From the NCBI GenBank assembly GCA_035695045.1, contig DASSEX010000025.1, positions 1 through 10,263 on the forward strand: a stretch of DNA of 10,263 bases, written 5' to 3'. Below, one piece after another: positions 6,786-10,263 of the stretch (the stretch's first letter is position 1; every line of letters begins with the position of its first letter). Made by a program: the position numbers and the translations under genes. The stretch comes from DASSKP01 sp035695045 (GTDB lineage Bacteria > Actinomycetota > Actinomycetes > JAFAQI01). The notes beneath the pieces are model-generated. The model was not told the DNA's origin and searched no databases. It saw only the letters and a list, made by a program, of their open reading frames with translations.

Positions 6786-7214
6786 GTGCCAGAAAACGCA
6801 GGAACAGCAGATCGAACTCTCGTGCTGGTGAAACCCGACGCGGTGCAGCGGGGGCTGATCGGCGAAGTGGTGAGCCGGATCGAGCGCAAAGGGTTGCGCA
6901 TCGTGGCGATGGAGCAACGCACGCTGGACCGCGCCACCGCGGAGAAGCACTACGCCGAGCACGCGGAGAAGCCGTTCTTCGGTGACCTCGTCTCGTTCAT
7001 CACGGGCGGCCCGCTGGTCGCATTGGTCGCAGAGGGCCCGCGTGCACCGGAGGCCGTGCGCGGTCTCATGGGTGTCACCGACCCGGTCAAGGCGGTGCCT
7101 GGCTCGATCCGCGGCGACTACGCGCTCGAGATCACGTTCAACCTCGTCCACGGGTCCGACTCGCCGGAGTCCGCGCAGCGCGAGATAGCGCTGTTCTTCC
7201 CTAACTTGGCCTGA
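6786..7214 (+). CDS. ndk: Nucleoside diphosphate kinase
   Basis: It moves the gamma phosphate of ATP to other nucleoside diphosphates through a phosphohistidine intermediate in the cytoplasm, balancing NTP and dNTP pools. It has 142 residues from the GTG; the family is usually about 135-140, and the slight excess is an N-terminal stretch (PENAGTADR) before RTLVLVKPDAV. The catalytic histidine is His122 in NLVHGSDSPESA. Other family blocks are RGLIGEVVSRIERKG, EKPFFGDLV, MGVTDPVKAVPGSIRGDY and the terminal EIALFFPNL. The start was chosen from homology and the -10 element 8 nt upstream. It lies 30 bp after DUF4233 and 98 bp before mreB, where an inverted repeat and a new promoter suggest a transcription unit boundary. 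Confidence 0.97.
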   Translation: MPENAGTADRTLVLVKPDAVQRGLIGEVVSRIERKGLRIVAMEQRTLDRATAEKHYAEHAEKPFFGDLVSFITGGPLVALVAEGPRAPEAVRGLMGVTDPVKAVPGSIRGDYALEITFNLVHGSDSPESAQREIALFFPNLA

Positions 7215-7225
7215 TCTGAAGGGCC

Positions 7226-7244
7226 GCAATTTCGGCAAAATTGC
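7226..7244. repeat. AT-rich 7-bp inverted repeat between ndk and mreB
   Basis: GCAATTT (7226-7232) and AAATTGC (7238-7244) are perfect inverted repeats around a 5-nt loop, CGGCA. A second, overlapping pair, GGCAA (7234-7238) and TTGCC (7245-7249), could form instead. The site starts 11 bp after the ndk stop and covers the -35 slot of the proposed mreB promoter. There is no following T-run, so it is a weak candidate for an intrinsic terminator and a fair candidate for an operator. Confidence 0.5.
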
Positions 7245-7254
7245 TTGCCACGGC

Positions 7255-7260
7255 TAGCAT
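7255..7260 (+). promoter_or_regulatory. Candidate -10 element of the mreB operon
   Basis: TAGCAT fits TANNNT and would start transcription near 7267-7268, giving a leader of about 45 nt before mreB. The matching -35 slot (about 7231-7237) lies in the inverted repeat at 7226-7244 and has only partial similarity to TTGACA. This is the only good -10 hexamer I see in the 98-bp gap. Confidence 0.4.
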
Positions 7261-7293
7261 CTGAGCCTGCTGCCCCAGTTGTACTCGCTGCTC

Positions 7294-7307
7294 GGAAGGT
7301 CCTTTCC
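7294..7307 (+). promoter_or_regulatory. mreB ribosome binding site inside a small hairpin
   Basis: GGAAGG (7294-7299) supplies the AAGG part of a Shine-Dalgarno sequence, 13 nt before the ATG at 7313. The same bases can pair with CTTTCC (7302-7307): four Watson-Crick pairs plus one G-U around a 4-nt loop. The hairpin would hide the site from the ribosome. It is short, so its stability is uncertain. Confidence 0.4.
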
Positions 7308-7312
7308 CCGTT

Positions 7313-8344
7313 ATGGCGAACAATCTCGCGTTCCTCGGTCGTGACATGGCCGTGGATCTCGGCACCGCCAACACACTCGTCTACGTCCGTGGCAAGGGCA
7401 TCGTGCTCAACGAGCCCAGTGTTGTCGCGATCAACACCAACACGGCCGGCATCCTGGCCGTCGGCACCGAGGCCAAGCGGATGATCGGGCGCACGCCCGG
7501 CAACATCGTCGCGATCCGGCCGCTCAAGGACGGCGTCATCGCCGACTTCGAGACCACCGAGCGGATGCTGCGCTACTTCATCCAGAAAGTGCACCGCCGG
7601 CGGCACTTCGCGAAGCCGCGGGTCGTCGTCTGCGTGCCGTCCGGCATCACCGGCGTCGAGCAGCGCGCGGTCAAGGACGCCGGCTACCAGGCCGGTGCGC
7701 GGAAGGTCTACATCATCGAGGAGCCGATGGCCGCGGCGATCGGCGCCGGACTCCCCGTGCACGAGCCGACCGGCAACATGGTCGTCGACATCGGCGGCGG
7801 CACCACTGAGGTCGCGGTGATCTCCCTCGGCGGCATCGTGACCAGCCAGAGCATCCGCGTCGGCGGCGACGAGCTGGACAACGCGATCATCCAGTACGTC
7901 AAGAAGGAGTACAGCCTGATGCTCGGCGAGCGGACGGCTGAGGAGATCAAGATGGCGATCGGCTCGGCGTTCCCGGCGCCGGACGAGCCGCACGCCGAGA
8001 TCCGCGGCCGCGACCTCGTCACCGGCCTGCCGAAGACGATCGTCGTGAGCTCCGAGGAGATCCGCAAGGCGATCGAGGAGCCGGTCAACGCGATCGTCGA
8101 CGCGGTCAAGACCACGCTCGACAAGACCCCGCCGGAGCTCTCCGGTGACGTCATGGACCGCGGGATCGTCCTCACCGGCGGCGGCGCGCTGCTGCGCGGC
8201 CTCGACGAGCGGCTGAAGCACGAGACCGGGATGCCGATCCACATCACCGACAACCCGCTTCACTCGGTCGCCATGGGCGCCGGCAAGTGCGTCGAGGAGT
8301 TCGAGGCCCTCCAGCAGGTCCTCATCTCCGAGCCGCGCCACTGA
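7313..8344 (+). CDS. mreB: Rod-shape-determining protein MreB (bacterial actin)
   Basis: This actin-like ATPase forms membrane-bound filaments in the cytoplasm that direct lateral or spore-wall peptidoglycan synthesis through MreC, MreD, RodA and PBP2. It has 343 residues, the usual length. The actin-fold nucleotide motifs are present: phosphate-1 DLGTANT (15-21), phosphate-2 DIGGGTTE (159-166) and the adenosine motif GGGALLRGL (289-297). Strongly conserved blocks include NEPSVVAINT, GRTPGNIVAIRPLKDGVIAD, VCVPSGITGVE, EEPMAAAIGAGLPV and SGDVMDRGIVLTGGGALL. The short hydrophobic N-terminus (NNLAFLG) may help membrane attachment. The ATG is preferred because no in-frame start lies just upstream and GGAAGG precedes it. 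In Streptomyces the orthologue acts mainly in spore-wall formation; whether this organism sporulates cannot be seen. mreC follows after 37 bp. Confidence 0.98.
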   Translation: MANNLAFLGRDMAVDLGTANTLVYVRGKGIVLNEPSVVAINTNTAGILAVGTEAKRMIGRTPGNIVAIRPLKDGVIADFETTERMLRYFIQKVHRRRHFAKPRVVVCVPSGITGVEQRAVKDAGYQAGARKVYIIEEPMAAAIGAGLPVHEPTGNMVVDIGGGTTEVAVISLGGIVTSQSIRVGGDELDNAIIQYVKKEYSLMLGERTAEEIKMAIGSAFPAPDEPHAEIRGRDLVTGLPKTIVVSSEEIRKAIEEPVNAIVDAVKTTLDKTPPELSGDVMDRGIVLTGGGALLRGLDERLKHETGMPIHITDNPLHSVAMGAGKCVEEFEALQQVLISEPRH

Positions 8345-8381
8345 TCCAGACGTACGACGACCCGCCCCTCGACGTGAGCCG

Positions 8382-9353
8382 ATGAGGGACAACCGGCGGG
8401 CGCGGGTGATCCTCGCGCTGCTGCTGCTCACCGCGTTCACGCTGATCACGCTGGACTACCGGGCCGGCGGCGGTGGGCCGCTGCGCCGCATCGGCAACGC
8501 GGTCTTCGGCCCGATCGAGAACGCCGCCGCCGACGTCGCCCGCCCGATCGGGGGGTTCTTCTCCGGCCTCGCGCACCTGTCGTCGTACAAGCACGACAAC
8601 GCGAAGCTGCGCAAGCAGGTCGCGGAGCTGACCCAGCGGCTGCGCCTGACCGACGCGCAGCGGGCGGAGTTCGTCGACATGGAGAAGCTGCTCCATCTCG
8701 ACCAGAAGGCGCAGTTCCGCATAGTCGCTGCACATGTGGTCGCGCTGTCCGGGTCGTTCGGCTTCGAGTCGACCGCGACGATCGACGCCGGCAGCAGCGA
8801 CGGCCTGCGACCCGACGAGACCGTCATCAACGGCGACGGCCTGGTCGGCCGGACGCTGTCCGTCGGCCCGACCACCTCGACCGTGCTGCTCGGCAGCGAC
8901 GCGACGTTCCGCGCCGGCGCCCGGCTGGAAGGCTCGCTGCAGGCCGGCTACGTCAACGGCGGCGGGCGCGGCCCGATGACGTTCACGCTGCTCGACAGCC
9001 AGGGGACGATCCAGGTCGGCGCCCGGCTCGTGACCTTCGGTGACCTCAACAACCGGCCGTTCGTGCCCGAGGTGCCGATCGGCCGGGTCACCAAGGTGTC
9101 GCCGCCCAACGGCGCGCTGACGCGCACCGCCACCGTGGCCTCCTACGTGCGCTACGGCACCCTCGACGTCGTCGGCGTCGTCATCGCGATGCCGCACGCT
9201 CCGCCGCGCGACTCGCTCCTGCCGCCCAGGCCGACGCCGACCCAGTCGACCACCTCCCCGTCGCCCACGCAAACGCCGTCGACTCCGCCGCCGTCCACGC
9301 CGCCGGCGTCGTCGACCGCGGTCAACCCGACGCCGTCGACGAGCAAGTCATGA
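8382..9353 (+). CDS. mreC: Rod-shape-determining protein MreC with P/S/T-rich tail
   Basis: MreC is a bitopic membrane protein whose outer part links the MreB scaffold to PBP2. The 323-residue product has a basic N-terminus (MRDNRRAR), one membrane helix (about 9-24), a coiled-coil dimerisation region (about 60-107, with the heptad-like stretch KLRKQVAELTQRLRL), and the paired beta-barrel domain (about 110-272) with the family motifs GSFGFESTATIDAGSSDGL, GDGLVGR and the late EVPIGRVTKV. From residue 284 to the end it is low-complexity: 33 of 40 residues are Pro, Ser or Thr. The ATG at 8382 is chosen because the basic stretch and helix follow directly; the GTG at 8374 is out of frame. The ribosome site is weak (GTGAG 3 nt before the ATG), so coupling to mreB is likely. 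The stop overlaps the mreD start as ATGA. Confidence 0.95.
   Translation: MRDNRRARVILALLLLTAFTLITLDYRAGGGGPLRRIGNAVFGPIENAAADVARPIGGFFSGLAHLSSYKHDNAKLRKQVAELTQRLRLTDAQRAEFVDMEKLLHLDQKAQFRIVAAHVVALSGSFGFESTATIDAGSSDGLRPDETVINGDGLVGRTLSVGPTTSTVLLGSDATFRAGARLEGSLQAGYVNGGGRGPMTFTLLDSQGTIQVGARLVTFGDLNNRPFVPEVPIGRVTKVSPPNGALTRTATVASYVRYGTLDVVGVVIAMPHAPPRDSLLPPRPTPTQSTTSPSPTQTPSTPPPSTPPASSTAVNPTPSTSKS
9231..9350 (+). repeat. Low-complexity Pro/Ser/Thr tail of MreC
   Basis: Forty codons at the MreC C-terminus encode 12 Pro, 11 Thr and 10 Ser, with short imperfect repeats such as PTPT, SPSPTQTPS and PPPSTPPASS and repeated CGTCGAC/CCGTCGAC-like DNA units. The segment lies outside the membrane and looks disordered. 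It may be a wall-spanning or glycosylated linker; this is inference. Confidence 0.7.
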
Positions 9354-9856
9354 GCCGACGCATCCTGCTGGCGGTCGCCTGCGTCCTGACCGCGCTCTTG
9401 CTGCAGGCCACCGTCGTCGACCGGCTCCGGCTGCCCGGCGGCGAGCCCGACCTGCTGCTCGTCACGCTGGCCTCGCTGGCGCTCGTCGGCGGCCCGGTCT
9501 ACGGCGCGGTTGCGGGGTTCGCCGCGGGCCTGCTCGCGGACGTGCTGCCGCCGGCCGACCACACCATCGGCCGGCTCGCGTTCGTCTACGCCGTCGTCGG
9601 CTACTTCGCCGGGCTGCTCGAGGACGCCGAGGAGCGCTCGGTCTTCGCCGCCGTCGCGGTCGTGGCGCTCGGCAGCGTGGGCGCCGTGGTGCTCTACGGC
9701 GGCGTCGGCGCGCTGCTCGGCGATGCACGGGTGACTGCGCACGCGGTCGAACATGCGCTCGTCGCCACGGTTCTCTACGATGTGTTCCTGGCGCCGTTCA
9801 TCGTCCCGTTGGTGTCGGGCGCAGCCCGGCGCGTCGAGCCGGCGACGACGTACTGA
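9350..9856 (+). CDS. mreD: Rod-shape-determining protein MreD
   Basis: This is a small polytopic membrane protein of the elongasome that bridges MreC and the RodA/PBP2 synthase. It has 168 residues, normal for the family, and is almost wholly hydrophobic: helices at about 5-21, 34-48, 50-66, 77-92, 97-122 and 136-158. The GGEPDLLLV motif after the first helix, the glycine-rich GAVAGFAAGLLADVLPP segment with its charged end, and GRLAFVYAVVGYFAG are typical of MreD. It starts at an ATG that overlaps the mreC stop by 4 nt (ATGA), which implies translational coupling. The PBP2 gene follows after 39 bp in the same frame. Identity rests on position as well as sequence, since MreD is poorly conserved. 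Confidence 0.93.
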   Translation: MSRRILLAVACVLTALLLQATVVDRLRLPGGEPDLLLVTLASLALVGGPVYGAVAGFAAGLLADVLPPADHTIGRLAFVYAVVGYFAGLLEDAEERSVFAAVAVVALGSVGAVVLYGGVGALLGDARVTAHAVEHALVATVLYDVFLAPFIVPLVSGAARRVEPATTY

Positions 9857-9872
9857 GATCCGCTCGACTGTG

Positions 9873-9899
9873 ATGCCACGCTGGGAGTCCGACTGGTGA
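9873..9899 (+). other. Possible eight-codon mini-ORF before the PBP2 gene
   Basis: ATG 9873 encodes MPRWESDW and stops at TGA 9897-9899, which overlaps the PBP2 start GTG as GTGA. The Shine-Dalgarno sequence of the PBP2 gene (GGGAG, 9883-9887) lies within it. It could tune PBP2 translation by reinitiation, but it has no clear ribosome site and may be chance. Confidence 0.2.
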
Positions 9900-10263
9900 G
9901 CGACCGGTCACGGCTGCGGCTCATCGTCATGCGCGTGCTCGTGGTGTCGCTGCTCGCGACGCTGCTCGGACGGTTGTGGTACCTACAGGTGCTGGCCGGC
10001 CCGCAGTACGAGCAGGCCGCGGCCGACAACCAGGTCCGTGACATCGTCGCCGCCGCTCCCCGCGGCCTGATCGTCGACGACACCGGCAAGACCTGGGCGA
10101 CCAACCGCACCGCGCTCGTGATCGCGGTCGACCGGCTCGCGCTGCTGCGGGAGAAGGGCTGCGTCGACGCAGCGCACCCGAACTGCGGGGTGCTCCAGCG
10201 CCTGTCCGGCCTGCTGCACACGTCCTACGCGACCCTGTGGGACAAGATCACGCTCTGCGGCCC
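9896..10263 (+). CDS. mrdA: Penicillin-binding protein 2, N-terminal part (window edge)
   Basis: This is the class B transpeptidase of the elongasome, anchored in the membrane with its catalytic domain outside, crosslinking new peptidoglycan with the RodA glycosyltransferase. Only 122 codons are visible and the frame is open at the window end, so the SxxK, SxN and KTG motifs lie beyond. Seen here: a short cytoplasmic N-terminus (SDRSRLR), one membrane helix (about 9-30, ending GRLWYLQV), then the pedestal-domain signature PRGLIVDDTGKTWATN (55-70), the standard opening of PBP2/PBP3 proteins. GTG 9896 is chosen because GGGAG lies 8 nt upstream and no earlier in-frame ATG or GTG exists after the mreD stop. 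Cysteines at 89, 97 and 121 lie in the exocytoplasmic part. Following mreCD argues for PBP2 rather than FtsI. The symbol pbpA is also used. Confidence 0.92.
   Translation, partial: MSDRSRLRLIVMRVLVVSLLATLLGRLWYLQVLAGPQYEQAAADNQVRDIVAAAPRGLIVDDTGKTWATNRTALVIAVDRLALLREKGCVDAAHPNCGVLQRLSGLLHTSYATLWDKITLCG

Noticed and set aside
7226..7244. Intrinsic terminator of ndk
   Set aside because: The stem is A/T-rich and short, and it is followed by TTGCC rather than a T-run; kept instead as an inverted repeat with possible operator role.
7118..8449. 443-codon open frame on the minus strand across mreB
   Set aside because: It is a GC-rich antisense shadow: the plus strand encodes an unmistakable MreB, and the minus-strand product is D/V/R-rich low-complexity sequence.
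8322..9272. 316-codon minus-strand frame opposite mreC
   Set aside because: It is a shadow frame; composition is G/R/A/D-rich and the plus strand encodes MreC.
1..10263. Mobile element, CRISPR array, tRNA/rRNA gene or defence cluster
   Set aside because: No transposase, integrase, direct-repeat array, RNA gene signature or toxin/nuclease gene is seen; nearly all bases are in recognised core genes.

Overview
The window reads as chromosomal core sequence from a GC-rich actinomycete: almost every codon ends in G or C, GTG starts are common, and the gene order is the one I recall from Streptomyces (valS, folC, DUF4233, ndk, mreB, mreC, mreD, PBP2 gene). I cannot name the genus. Carrying mreBCD argues against typical apically growing mycobacteria and corynebacteria, which lack it. 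No mobile element, CRISPR array, tRNA, rRNA or defence system is visible, and coding density is very high.

Layout. Positions 1-2422 (+) hold the C-terminal three quarters of a tricorn-type peptidase whose start lies outside the window. It converges tail to tail, with a 4-bp stop-codon overlap, on valS (2419-4962, -). The valS product looks like the short 'type 2' valyl-tRNA synthetase rather than the long form recalled for Streptomyces and Mycobacterium, and the gene is inverted relative to folC. A 37-bp gap separates valS from the divergent folC (5000-6334, +). Then come a small DUF4233-like membrane protein (about 6348-6755), ndk (6786-7214), a 98-bp regulatory gap, and the cell-shape operon mreB (7313-8344), mreC (8382-9353), mreD (9350-9856) and the start of the PBP2 gene mrdA/pbpA (9896 to the window end). 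A rodA/ftsW-type gene is expected just downstream.

How the genes work together. FolC makes polyglutamylated folates and Ndk balances nucleoside triphosphates, so together they support nucleotide synthesis. MreB, MreC, MreD and PBP2 form the elongasome or spore-wall peptidoglycan machine: a cytoplasmic actin-like scaffold, a membrane and exocytoplasmic linker, a membrane partner, and a transpeptidase. ValS serves translation. The tricorn peptidase degrades oligopeptides.

The most interesting signals are regulatory. valS, folC and ndk have no Shine-Dalgarno sequence, but each has a TANNNT -10 hexamer exactly 7-8 nt before its start codon, the signature of leaderless mRNAs. For valS and folC the two promoters interlock inside 37 bp. 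Other points are an ambiguous DUF4233 start with a perfect out-of-frame AGGAGG-ATG, an AT-rich inverted repeat at the mreB promoter, and a Pro/Ser/Thr-rich tail on MreC. I found no wholly new multi-gene system here.
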